Notes under the pieces: model-generated
The model's database searches: none
Told to the model about the DNA's origin: nothing
Seen by the model: the letters and a program-made list of their open reading frames with translations, nothing else
Shown: positions 52,516 through 59,912 of the stretch, piece by piece
Layout of the letters: each line of letters begins with the position of its first letter
How positions within the stretch are numbered: the stretch's first letter is position 1
From: Megasphaera_A sueciensis
GTDB taxonomy: Bacteria > Bacillota > Negativicutes > Veillonellales > Megasphaeraceae
Direction: 5' to 3'
NCBI RefSeq assembly: GCF_050219315.1
Contig: NZ_CP116939.1
Span: forward strand, 2,170,001-2,234,000
DNA length: 64,000 nt
Translations under genes and position numbers: made by a program

Positions 52516-52896
52516 TTGATGATGACCGCAGTGATGAGGGTGGTTATCCTGTTTGTCGTGATTGTGATGACTGCAGCGAGCATTCGGATCATACGATAAC
52601 GAACCTTTTAACAGTGCGTTTACTGCGTCGTCGGCAGAACCCGTAACGCCGCCATACCAAATAATGCCAGCAGCTGTGAGAGCTTGTTGAGCACCGCCGC
52701 CAATACCGCCGCAAATAAGCGTGGTTACACCGGTTTGTTTTAACCAGGCAGCTAATGATTCATGACCGGCACCATCGGTTCCCAGTATTTGGCTGGCAGT
52801 AATAACATTATTTTCTATCGTATAAATCTTAAATTGTTCCGTATGACCGAAATGTTGGAATACAGAGCCATTTTCATAAGTAACAGCTATTTTCAT
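52513..52896 (-). CDS. NifX/NifB-C-terminal-like (dinitrogenase Fe-Mo cofactor family) protein
   Basis: 127 aa. Residues 1-100 form the small NifX/YlaY fold: MKIAVTYENGSVFQHFGHTEQFKIY, and LICGGIGGGAQQALTAAGI. The tail from ~107 is histidine-rich (HHNHDKQDNHPHHCGHHQ) and likely binds metal. In non-diazotrophs such proteins travel with Mrp ATPases and DUF134 proteins, as here, and are linked to iron-sulfur or metal-cluster handling. No nif genes are present. AGGAGG before the ATG; the gene is the last of three. Confidence 0.88.
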   Translation of the reverse strand: MKIAVTYENGSVFQHFGHTEQFKIYTIENNVITASQILGTDGAGHESLAAWLKQTGVTTLICGGIGGGAQQALTAAGIIWYGGVTGSADDAVNALLKGSLSYDPNARCSHHNHDKQDNHPHHCGHHQ

Positions 52897-52914
52897 ATAA
52901 TACCTCCTATACTA

Positions 52915-53745
52915 TCAAAAAACAGATTCTAAATATGTAGCCGTTCCTTCTAAATAATTTTTGTTAAAACTTTCTATGTCACCAGCGTCGCAATGAGCTG
53001 CAAATTCCGGATCGATTGGTAATTTCATGAAATGAGGAATTTGATACTTTTCGGCAGTTTCTGCAACATGACTGGCACCAAAAATTTCATGCTGTGTATG
53101 ACAATCGGGACATTCAAAATAACTCATGTTTTCAATAAGACCTAATACGGGAATATGCATCATTTCTGACATTTTGAGGGCTTTTTCTACTATCATGGAA
53201 ACAAGTTCCTGGGGAGAGGTAACCACAAAGATACCATCGACAGGAAGTGATTGGAAAACGGTCAATGGAACATCACCCGTTCCCGGCGGCATGTCTACAA
53301 ACATGTAGTCGATGTCGCCCCAAACAATATCTGTCCAAAATTGTTTTACGGCGCCGGCAATGACAGGACCACGCCATACAACGGGCGAAGAAGTATCTTC
53401 TAATAAAAGGTTGATGGACATGACTTCAATGCCCTTTTTTGTATTTACTGGGAAGATTCCGTGTTCATCGCCGGTAGCTTTTTCGGTCATACCGAAAATT
53501 TTAGGTATCGACGGGCCTGTAATATCAGCATCTAAAATCGCTGTTTTATAGCCTTTGCGTTGCATTTGTACAGCTAATAGGGCGGTGACCAGAGATTTAC
53601 CAACACCGCCTTTACCACTAACAATACCAATAACGTGTTTTACGTGAGTACCCATATGTGGAGCGACTTGCAAGCTTTCTGGTTTTGTACGACTGTCACA
53701 AGAGCTGCCGCAGCTGGAACATTCATGATTACATTCTTCACTCAT
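52915..53745 (-). CDS. Mrp/NBP35-family iron-sulfur cluster carrier ATPase
   Basis: 276 aa from ATG 53745 (AAGGAG nine bases upstream); the in-frame extension to 53946 overlaps the next gene and has no ribosome site. Deviant Walker A IGIVSGKGGVGKS, switch ILDADITGPSIPKIFG, DYMFVDMPPGTGDVPLT, and the C-terminal CxxC (FECPDCHTQHEIFG) that holds a bridging cluster. The N terminus has a cysteine cluster (CNHECSSCGSSC) as in NBP35-like proteins. It delivers Fe-S clusters to apo-proteins in the cytoplasm. Confidence 0.93.
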   Translation of the reverse strand: MSEECNHECSSCGSSCDSRTKPESLQVAPHMGTHVKHVIGIVSGKGGVGKSLVTALLAVQMQRKGYKTAILDADITGPSIPKIFGMTEKATGDEHGIFPVNTKKGIEVMSINLLLEDTSSPVVWRGPVIAGAVKQFWTDIVWGDIDYMFVDMPPGTGDVPLTVFQSLPVDGIFVVTSPQELVSMIVEKALKMSEMMHIPVLGLIENMSYFECPDCHTQHEIFGASHVAETAEKYQIPHFMKLPIDPEFAAHCDAGDIESFNKNYLEGTATYLESVF

Positions 53746-53761
53746 TTTATCAATCTCCTTT

Positions 53762-54112
53762 TTATATGTGTTGTGTAGAACGGCAATGGCAGGAATTGCA
53801 GCATTTGCCGGCTTGTTTACATAGTTCAATATTACCGCCTTCGATAAGCAGGCGTTTTCCATGGACGAGGGCATCGGCAATTTTACGGCGGGCAACGTCA
53901 TAGATACCGGTAACAGTTGTTCGTGCAACATTAATTTGCAAAGCACATTGTTCTTGCGTTAATCCGACCAAGTCAATCAAACGGATTACCTCATATTCAT
54001 CAATACTCATGATTACGGTATCTACAGTATTTGGACAATCTATTCCAGCAGGAGCAAATTCTCCTGATCTTGGCATAGAACAAACACGGCGGCAACGTTG
54101 AGGACGTGGCAT
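53762..54112 (-). CDS. DUF134 helix-turn-helix protein
   Basis: 116 aa from ATG 54112 (GGGAGG eight bases upstream). MPRPQRCRRVC opens the protein as in most DUF134 members; a sigma-factor-like HTH follows (DEYEVIRLIDLVGLTQEQCALQINVARTTVTGIYDVARRKIADAL). The C-terminal CKQAGKCCNSCHCRS could bind metal or a cluster. It heads the three-gene unit and probably senses the cluster state and controls the unit: a palindrome overlaps the -35 of its promoter. Confidence 0.9.
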   Translation of the reverse strand: MPRPQRCRRVCSMPRSGEFAPAGIDCPNTVDTVIMSIDEYEVIRLIDLVGLTQEQCALQINVARTTVTGIYDVARRKIADALVHGKRLLIEGGNIELCKQAGKCCNSCHCRSTQHI

Positions 54113-54143
54113 AGGAAAAACCTCCCTTCTAAGGTATGGCATT

Positions 54144-54172
54144 ATTATATGATTATTTATGACATATGTCAA
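54144..54172 (-). promoter_or_regulatory. consensus sigma-70 promoter with 12-bp palindrome over the -35
   Basis: On the minus strand TTGACA (54172-54167), a 17-bp gap, TATAAT (54149-54144), all perfect consensus. TGACATATGTCA at 54160-54171 is a perfect palindrome covering the -35, a good repressor site, possibly for the DUF134 protein itself. Confidence 0.75.
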
Positions 54173-54216
54173 TAATTAAAACTATATAAATAAAGTATAT
54201 ATACTGTTATTTAAAA

Positions 54217-54272
54217 TCATTTGGCATACGTTACCAAATGAAGCTTGCAATTTTTTTTCAGCTTGTTATAAT
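54217..54272 (+). promoter_or_regulatory. tRNA promoter with an upstream dyad
   Basis: TTGCAA at 54245-54250, a 16-bp gap, TATAAT at 54267-54272, 14 bp before the tRNA. Just upstream is an 8-bp perfect inverted repeat TCATTTGG-N9-CCAAATGA (54217-54241). Confidence 0.6.
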
Positions 54273-54286
54273 GGAGAAGTACACTT

Positions 54287-54363
54287 GGGATTATAGCTCA
54301 GCCGGTTAGAGCGCCACGCTCACATCGTGGAGGTCGAGAGTTCGAGTCTCCCTAATCCCACCA
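54287..54363 (+). tRNA. tRNA-Val (anticodon CAC), CCA encoded
   Basis: Full cloverleaf can be drawn: acceptor GGGATTA with TAATCCC, D arm with AGCTCAGCCGGTTAGAGC, anticodon stem CCACG/CGTGG around loop CTCACAT (CAC reads GUG valine), T arm GAGAGTTCGAGTCTC, discriminator A at 54360, then CCA 54361-54363. Confidence 0.96.
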
Positions 54364-54387
54364 AAGGATTGTTTTTACTTTTATTTT

Positions 54388-54425
54388 GAAACTTTGCCAC
54401 CACTTATGGTAAGGTTTCTTTTTTT
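54388..54425 (+). terminator. terminator after the tRNA
   Basis: 11-bp stem with two G-T wobbles (54388-54398 with 54408-54418) and a following run of T. Confidence 0.8.
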
Positions 54426-54551
54426 GTCTTCATTTAACCAGTATAACTTTTATCGATTTTCTTCCTGGTATGCAACAATTACTATCTCCTCAACTCTTTG
54501 ATTCCGCGGTTGTGATAATAGCTGATTGCAATTTCTGTACAAGGTGCAAAA

Positions 54552-54630
54552 GGGACTGCCCGATAAACGGTCAGTTCCCAATAAGTCAAATTTTAAGCAA
54601 ACCGTTTATTTGCCTAGGGTGGGCGGTTTA
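54552..54630 (-). repeat. paired hairpins 3' of the toxin-like gene
   Basis: Hairpin one is AAACCG...CGGTTT (54599-54630), directly after the small gene. Hairpin two is GGGACTGCC with GGTCAGTTCCC (54552-54579). GATAAACGGT at 54562-54571 is complementary to ACCGTTTATT at 54601-54610, so the two can also pair with each other. This resembles the RNA architecture of holin-like type I toxin loci. Confidence 0.5.
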
Positions 54631-54699
54631 CTTTTTTTGTTGCAAAAGTGTTACAAGTACGATTAAATATAAAAAGGTTATATTTGTTGTATCGTTCAT
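54628..54699 (-). CDS. candidate 23-aa hydrophobic type I toxin (holin-like)
   Basis: Short frame from ATG 54699 (a second ATG at 54705 would add two residues). The product is a single hydrophobic helix (ITFLYLIVLVTLLQ) with polar start and a QQKK end, the usual plan of small membrane toxins from Firmicute type I toxin-antitoxin loci. A GAGTG ahead of the start resembles the ribosome site seen in such loci, and two pairing hairpins follow. No antitoxin promoter is proven. It lies in a decayed stretch next to tRNA-Val. Confidence 0.4.
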   Translation of the reverse strand: MNDTTNITFLYLIVLVTLLQQKK

Positions 54700-54850
54700 G
54701 GGCATCACTCTATTTTAGATGTAATATTGACTGTCTATCATTTCGTGACAGTATCTTATAAGAGTTTATCAAGTTCTAAGAAATCAGTTGAAGGGTTAAC
54801 TTTATGAGGGCATTGCATATGCGGTGGGTTTCTTTATTTGCAATCATACA

Positions 54851-55152
54851 TTAGAATTCAATTATTTTAGGATTTGTTGTGCAAGAATAAATAGCAGCTA
54901 TGCCCTGTTCAAAATAAAACACAGTCATTAAATTATCATCAACGGTTTACATACTGCTTAATACTGCCTTGTTGGCATTCATCATAGCGGCTCTAGCTTC
55001 TCGGCGTAAGTCTTCTTTGACATTGCCTTCGACTCGAATCCATGTTCTTTTGTACATACCGCTCCAAATGGTCTAACATGAGCTTGTCCGGCATCACTGG
55101 TTGCAAGATAAAATGTTCCACAAGATTTTAGATATTCCATTATTCCATTCAT
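54851..55152 (-). pseudogene. broken pyridoxamine 5'-phosphate oxidase-like flavoprotein gene
   Basis: From ATG 55152 (GGAGA upstream) the first ~28 residues (MNGIMEYLKSCGTFYLATSD...HVRPFGAVC) are a normal start of this family. The middle ~30 residues are deleted. The rest continues in other frames: WIRVEGNVKEDLRREARAAM from ~55042, and TVDDNLMTVFYFEQGIAA then PKIIEF, ending at the TAA at 54851. At least two frame changes. Intact relatives (~130-140 aa) bind FMN or F420 and are often controlled by HxlR proteins; a broken HxlR gene lies next door, divergent. Confidence 0.8.
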
Positions 55153-55274
55153 TTTAAAATCTCCTTCCATAGATACCGTTGTATTTGTTGTTATTTAACA
55201 AGTATAATTATAACGCACAGAATAAATATCACAAGTACGATATTTATTGATACCGGTATCGGAAAGAAACGCGT

Positions 55275-55605
55275 GTGGAAAAGAAGGAATTGTTTGGGCG
55301 TTGCCCTTATGTAACTGCGCAAAAGGTATTAACTGGAAAGTGGTCTATGTATATTTTATATCTTCTATCAGGAGGGAGCGATTCGTTTTAATGAACTTCA
55401 AAGACGAATGCTTGAAGAAATAACACACACAACGTTGTCACGTCAATTAAAAACACTGGAAAAAGAAGGATTAATTATTCGGACAGAACCTCCCCGAGTA
55501 GAATATCGGTTAAGTGAAGTAGGAGAGAAATTTAAAAGTGTTTTGTCGGTCCTTAAAATATGGGGAGATGAATATATTTTGTATTTAAATAAAACAAAAA
55601 AATAG
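55275..55605 (+). pseudogene. frameshifted HxlR-family regulator gene
   Basis: From GTG 55275 the frame reads VEKKELFGRCPYVTAQKVLTGKWSMYILYLLSGG and then hits stops. From 55381, one base out of frame, it continues IRFNELQRRMLEEITHTTLSRQLKTLEKEGLIIR and VEYRLSEVGEKFKSVLSVLKIWGDEYI to a stop at 55605. Together these are a whole HxlR protein split by a one-base frameshift, with a few residues missing before PRVEYRLS. An RNA-level or assembly error cannot be excluded. Divergent from the broken PNPOx-like gene. Confidence 0.78.
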
Positions 55606-55677
55606 CGTAATAGATACAAATTATCTTTATTTTTATTGGATAAAAATCGTTTTTTAAGTTAATTTATTATAAAAAAC

Positions 55678-55719
55678 GCGTTACAAAAAGACAATTTAGA
55701 CATTGTCCTTTTGTAACGC
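55678..55719. terminator. bidirectional intrinsic terminator
   Basis: 18-bp stem with one mismatch (55678-55695 with 55702-55719), between the convergent HxlR relic and the outer-membrane protein gene. Confidence 0.85.
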
Positions 55720-55750
55720 ATAAGAATCGTATTCGTATTACTATTAAACT

Positions 55751-56386
55751 TTATTTGCCGCTCCCTAAGCGATAGGAGGCACCGATGATAGCACCTTTAT
55801 AGGTAAGATTGATATCGTCATTAATTTCCGTATTGACATACCGATATCCCGCGTTGACGTCCAGATTTTTAGATACAGCATAATTGATGCCGGCTTCCCA
55901 CAAGGAAGTCTTTTTTGTTCCCAAAGCGCCTTTAGCGTACACATCAAAATTATTTCCAATAGATTTTTTTGCAATAACACCTAATTGCAGTACGTTATTT
56001 GTGCAGTTATAATTGCTGACACCTTCATTAATTCCGGTATTATTAAACGAATTTTTAATGCGGTTCCAACCGCCATACACGGCAACATTTTTGTTAAGAG
56101 AATATACGGCATTTATTTCCTGCGAATTTCCGGTAGTACTGTCATGCTTTGTTTTTAAACCGGTGTATTCATATTGTACGGCCCATTGGTTGGTTAAGCC
56201 GTAGGTTGCACCGCCGTTTACATTCCACTTACTGCCCGTAGAACCGCCGGATTCAGCTTTCGCATTCCAAACACCTAAATCAATTTGAGTTTCTCCTTTG
56301 TCCCATTGTGTCTGTGGGGCTGCAAAGGCAAAAGAAGTAATACATGTTGCTAGCATAGCCGTTAATACTAAAGATTTATTTTTCAT
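55751..56386 (-). CDS. outer-membrane beta-barrel protein (porin-like)
   Basis: 211 aa from ATG 56386 with AAAGGG upstream; a longer reading to 56428 lacks one. Sec signal peptide MKNKSLVLTAMLATCITSFAFAA. The mature chain is a series of amphipathic strands with Gly/Asn turns (WNVNGGATYGLTNQWAVQYEYTG; NLDVNAGYRYVNTEI; YKGAIIGASYRLGSGK), about ten strands. The end is not a bare aromatic but YRLGSGK, slightly unusual. A 24-bp palindrome lies 45 bp upstream. Relatives are common in Veillonellaceae-type genomes, function unknown. Confidence 0.75.
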   Translation of the reverse strand: MKNKSLVLTAMLATCITSFAFAAPQTQWDKGETQIDLGVWNAKAESGGSTGSKWNVNGGATYGLTNQWAVQYEYTGLKTKHDSTTGNSQEINAVYSLNKNVAVYGGWNRIKNSFNNTGINEGVSNYNCTNNVLQLGVIAKKSIGNNFDVYAKGALGTKKTSLWEAGINYAVSKNLDVNAGYRYVNTEINDDINLTYKGAIIGASYRLGSGK

Positions 56387-56431
56387 GTTTTTACATCCCT
56401 TTCTCGGTATAAGAACTTTTATAAACATAAG

Positions 56432-56488
56432 TTATCATATCATTTTGTGAAATAAAATACAATATTATTTCACAAAATGATATGATAA
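56432..56488. repeat. 24-bp perfect inverted repeat upstream of the outer-membrane protein gene
   Basis: Arms 56432-56455 and 56465-56488, 9-nt loop, AT-rich with a TTTTGTGAAATAA core. No T run follows on the minus strand, so a terminator role is doubtful. The 56489-56677 stretch beyond holds nothing I can name. Confidence 0.8.
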
Positions 56489-56677
56489 TATGAGTTATAT
56501 GCATAGAAGATGGACATAGCGTTGACGTAATGTTGGTTTGGTTTATGCTTGTGGATTTTTTATTATACAGTACTAAAAAGCCAGTAATATTGAAGTACCC
56601 CTATATAGTTAATCAAAAAAATAGCATATGGGGGTACAACCTATTCTGGGTTTTTATGTTTGTACAGAGTGATTTAT

Positions 56678-57202
56678 TTATCGTATTATGTGGATTTGAC
56701 AGGCCTGCATGGCAGTTAGCGCCGTTTGATGTGCTTCTTCCGTACTTCCGGCACAGCAGCTGCTGTACACTATAATGTTTTTTTCGGGATAAAAAGCTTT
56801 AAGCAGCAGTGCATTGGAAATGATGCAAATATCTGTACAAAGCCCCATAAGGACCAGTGTATCATAAGGCGCTGCCGCTTCTATGAGTGCAGTGCATCCA
56901 AATGTGGATTTTTCTAAAACAACAGCATCCAGTGTATAAGGTAGAAGATCGCGGCAAATATTCCAACCATGACTATCCTTTTGACAGTGTTGTATGGGGA
57001 GATTTTTTCCTTCTTGTGTGTCCAAATACCGTTCATCGTGTGTATCTTGTGTGAAAATGAGTTCTGTCGTATCGGCTGCATTTTTCTTTACTTTGATAAT
57101 TTCCTCTTCGATGCGGGGAACAATACGTTGTGCCGAGGTCGATCCCAGCGTACCTGTAATAAAATCATTCTGCATGTCTATTATAATATAAGCTTGCTTC
57201 AT
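56678..57202 (-). CDS. isochorismatase-family cysteine hydrolase, nicotinamidase-like
   Basis: 174 aa. Catalytic triad of the PncA group: Asp in IIIDMQNDFITG, Lys in VVLEKSTFGCTALIE, and Cys in MGLCTDICIISNALLLKAFYPE; TQDTHDERYLDTQEGKNLPIQHC carries the metal-site residues Asp/His. Nicotinamidase converts nicotinamide to nicotinate for NAD salvage; other amides are possible. GGAG before the ATG. Lies downstream of the thiamin genes on the same strand, but with a separate start. Confidence 0.88.
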   Translation of the reverse strand: MKQAYIIIDMQNDFITGTLGSTSAQRIVPRIEEEIIKVKKNAADTTELIFTQDTHDERYLDTQEGKNLPIQHCQKDSHGWNICRDLLPYTLDAVVLEKSTFGCTALIEAAAPYDTLVLMGLCTDICIISNALLLKAFYPEKNIIVYSSCCAGSTEEAHQTALTAMQACQIHIIR

Positions 57203-57237
57203 ACGAAGGCTCCTTTTTAGAATGGCTATACAAGTAG

Positions 57238-57831
57238 TTAGTTATTGTCCAGCTGTTTTAAATATGCCGGTATATCGGAGCAAGTCATTAAGCTGGACAT
57301 AAGCGCTATACCTGAAATAGGAAGAGCGTTCAGTGCAGCAATATTTTTTTCAGTAATCCCGCCTAAGGCATATACCGGAATGGAAACAGCATTACAAATA
57401 TTTTTTAGTTCGCTGACTCCGATGGCAGGGGAATCAGGCTTGCAATTTGTCTCAAATATGTGGCTGGCCATGATGTAGGTAGCCCCCAGTTCTTCTGCTT
57501 CTCTTGCTTCTTTTGCCGTATGCACAGAAACGCCTAAGGTAGTCATAAAATAACAAATAGAAGAATGAATCCGTAGATAGGACAAGGAACATTGAAATCG
57601 TGGAACATGAAGCTGAATAGCTGTTTTCCCAAAGTGATGGAGAATGCACGTCTTTCCGTGAGCATTGCAGATTTGCAATGCTTGCCGGGCATATGTCATG
57701 TAATCCTCTTCACTTAGTGTTTTTTCTCTCAGAATCAAGGTGTTTACATCCGATGCGGCTATTTTTTCTAATTGTTCCCAATAGTTGTTGGGAGCTAATG
57801 TGCGGTTTGTTATAGCAAGTATATTTTGCAC
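57238..57831 (-). CDS. ThiE/TenI-family protein (thiamin phosphate synthase or thiazole tautomerase)
   Basis: 197 aa from GTG 57831 with AGGTG seven bases upstream. TIM-barrel marks: LILREKTLSEEDY, then GVSVHTAKEAREAEELGATYIMASHIFETNCKPDSPAIG and IPVYALGGITEKNI. ThiE and TenI share these. The pyrimidine-binding residues of ThiE are not obvious and its genomic position with thiSGHF fits TenI (thiazole tautomerase) at least as well. Last of the five-gene thiazole unit, 78 bp after thiF. Confidence 0.85.
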   Translation of the reverse strand: MQNILAITNRTLAPNNYWEQLEKIAASDVNTLILREKTLSEEDYMTYARQALQICNAHGKTCILHHFGKTAIQLHVPRFQCSLSYLRIHSSICYFMTTLGVSVHTAKEAREAEELGATYIMASHIFETNCKPDSPAIGVSELKNICNAVSIPVYALGGITEKNIAALNALPISGIALMSSLMTCSDIPAYLKQLDNN

Positions 57832-57909
57832 GTTATATCACCTGTTCATTGCAAGTTTATTTTATATATAATACTATACCTTAATATCATAGGTGAGTCA
57901 ATGTATAGA

Positions 57910-58728
57910 CTAACGTGCGGCATCTGGTAAAATATCTACCAGAAGTTTTACAATCAGGTTAGCTTCGTGGGCGGAACAAATAGCGACCCGGGGGGCCATA
58001 AGACCCCGCCCGGGTATGGCACCTTGGGTGCCGTCACCACAAAGATAAAAGTGGTCTGTGATTTTTCGTGTTTGAATATCGTTACTGTTTCCGTAACCTG
58101 CCATACCAGAGGCAGATACAATATATTTTTTGGGACACTGTGTTACTATTGTATTAATAAGCATCGCTTTGGCAGCAGGATTATCAAAGGCTTCACAGAT
58201 GATGCAATCATCTGCAAAAAGAGAAGCGGCATTTTCGCTGGTCACTTTGACACAGTTTGTATGTACATGAATAAATGGGTTTATTTCTGCAATCTGCGCA
58301 GCTAGGGCAGCCGTTTTTTGTTTACCTAAATCGTTGATCCGATAAGCTTGTCGATTTAAATTGCTGACATCGACAGTATCAAAGTCTACAAGATGCAGTG
58401 AGCCTACCCCGGTACGTGCTAAAAAAATAGCAGCATGAGAACCGAGACCGCCAAGTCCGGCAATGGCAACTTTTCCTTGCTTTACTTTCTCGTGAACATG
58501 AGGAGTATGACGGGAACACATCATTGCTTCTAATGATGCACGGGATGGCAATTTGTTTTTTTCGATAAAATAAATGTCATCACCTGTTTGCAACGGTAAG
58601 TTTTCAGTAGTGGCATACCCGTTTAAAATTGATAGATCTGCCGAAGGAAAGCAATGATGGTGCAAGTCTTGGAGAAACAGAAATTCTGTTGTTTGTGTCT
58701 GTCCGTTTATATTTATTTTTTTTGTCAT
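57910..58728 (-). CDS. thiF: ThiS adenylyltransferase with N-terminal ThiS-like domain
   Basis: 272 aa. E1-like ThiF/MoeB part at ~75-270: VAIAGLGGLGSHAAIFLARTGVG, LVDFDTVDVSNLNRQAY, and a late EAFDNPAAKAML; it activates the ThiS C terminus with ATP. Residues ~1-62 resemble a degenerate ThiS ubiquitin-like domain (KKININGQTQTTEF...GDDIYFIEKN) but lack the terminal GG, so it cannot act as the sulfur carrier. The CxxC zinc pairs of MoeB are absent. Such N-terminal ThiS-like extensions are known in clostridial-type ThiF. Twelve bp after thiH. Confidence 0.9.
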   Translation of the reverse strand: MTKKININGQTQTTEFLFLQDLHHHCFPSADLSILNGYATTENLPLQTGDDIYFIEKNKLPSRASLEAMMCSRHTPHVHEKVKQGKVAIAGLGGLGSHAAIFLARTGVGSLHLVDFDTVDVSNLNRQAYRINDLGKQKTAALAAQIAEINPFIHVHTNCVKVTSENAASLFADDCIICEAFDNPAAKAMLINTIVTQCPKKYIVSASGMAGYGNSNDIQTRKITDHFYLCGDGTQGAIPGRGLMAPRVAICSAHEANLIVKLLVDILPDAAR

Positions 58729-58740
58729 GACATACCCTGC

Positions 58741-59901
58741 TTATAAATAAATGTATTCACTGGTCACAGGCTGGAGATGTTCTGATTTAACAGCAGCATA
58801 AATTTCGTCGAAAGAGCGGGTGTCGCTGATTTCAAACTGTTCATCGCCTTTTTGTTCATCTTCTATTATATGGCCGCCTATACCAGTACATACTCCGGCA
58901 GATATTTTTGTAGCAGCGATTTTGATAATATTGTTGCGGAAATAAGGACTTTCTCTGCTGGAAACAACGATGCTGGCGTATGGCATAAATAAACGATAGG
59001 CACAAATTATCTGGACCAACTGCTTTTCATGTACGTCTTTTGGATTTATTTTATCATTATTAATAATAGGGCGAAGGCGCGGACATGACAACGAGATTTC
59101 TGCATGAGGATATTTTTTTTGTATAAGCCAGGCATGCATACCGGTAGCAACGGCATCTTTTTGATAATCATCAAGTCCTAAGAGTGCTGCGAAACCAACC
59201 CCTCTCATGCCGCCTAAAATAGCTCTTTCCTGAGAATAAAAACGATAAGGAAAAATACGTTTGTGACCGGCGAGATGAAGTGTTTCGTATTTGTCAGAAT
59301 TATACGTTTCTTGAAATACTGTGACATAGTCTGCGCCGCATTCGTGTAAATATTTGTATTCATCTACATTTACCGGATAAATTTCCACACCTACAATACG
59401 GAAATATTCCCTGGCAATTTTAATGGCATTACCGATATACGCTACATCGGACATATGACGGCTTTCACCGGTTAACATAAGCACTTCTTCCAATCCGGTT
59501 TTAGCAATATTTGTGCATTCTTGACGAAGTTCAACATCAGATAACTTAGCACGCTGAATTTTGTTATGAGAATTGAAACCGCAGTAAATACAGTAATTTT
59601 CACAATAATTCGCAAAATAGATAGGTGTAAATAAGTTAATGGAGTTACCAAAATGACGACGCGTTACGGTGTGTGCCTTTTGAGCTATTTCCTCCAGAAA
59701 AGGCAAAGCTGCCGTAGAAAGAAGGGCCATAAAATCCTGAGGTTCCAAATGGGTTTTGGCAAGAGCTTTTTTTACATTTTTCGAGGTAAAGTCTTCATTG
59801 CGAAATGCATCGTGATATTGCAGTACATCTTCCAGCATAGTAGAGTCGATAATTTCCATATCCGGTAAATATTTCATGTGATCGATACGTTTTTCTTCCA
59901 T
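58741..59901 (-). CDS. thiH: 2-iminoacetate synthase (radical SAM)
   Basis: 386 aa. Radical-SAM cluster motif CENYCIYCGFNSHN (CxxxCxxC) at ~110; LMLTGESRHMSDVAYI, VEIYPVNVDEYKYLHECGADYVTVFQETY and a C-terminal SRESPYFRNNII and GVCTGIGGHI. It splits tyrosine to 2-iminoacetate for thiazole formation; this oxygen-sensitive route (not ThiO) fits an anaerobe. Eleven bp after thiG. Confidence 0.95.
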   Translation of the reverse strand: MEEKRIDHMKYLPDMEIIDSTMLEDVLQYHDAFRNEDFTSKNVKKALAKTHLEPQDFMALLSTAALPFLEEIAQKAHTVTRRHFGNSINLFTPIYFANYCENYCIYCGFNSHNKIQRAKLSDVELRQECTNIAKTGLEEVLMLTGESRHMSDVAYIGNAIKIAREYFRIVGVEIYPVNVDEYKYLHECGADYVTVFQETYNSDKYETLHLAGHKRIFPYRFYSQERAILGGMRGVGFAALLGLDDYQKDAVATGMHAWLIQKKYPHAEISLSCPRLRPIINNDKINPKDVHEKQLVQIICAYRLFMPYASIVVSSRESPYFRNNIIKIAATKISAGVCTGIGGHIIEDEQKGDEQFEISDTRSFDEIYAAVKSEHLQPVTSEYIYL

Positions 59902-59912
59902 TATAACACCCC

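Noticed and set aside
52513..54112. Nitrogen fixation genes, suggested by the NifX-like protein
   Set aside because: No nifHDK or nifB domain; the NifX-like, Mrp and DUF134 set is common in non-fixing anaerobes.
54470..54718. 82-residue frame on the plus strand after tRNA-Val, with several cysteines
   Set aside because: No ribosome site, runs through the paired hairpins and antisense to the better-supported toxin-like frame.
56530..56775. 81-residue plus-strand frame
   Set aside because: Overlaps the 3' part of the nicotinamidase-like gene and has no ribosome site.
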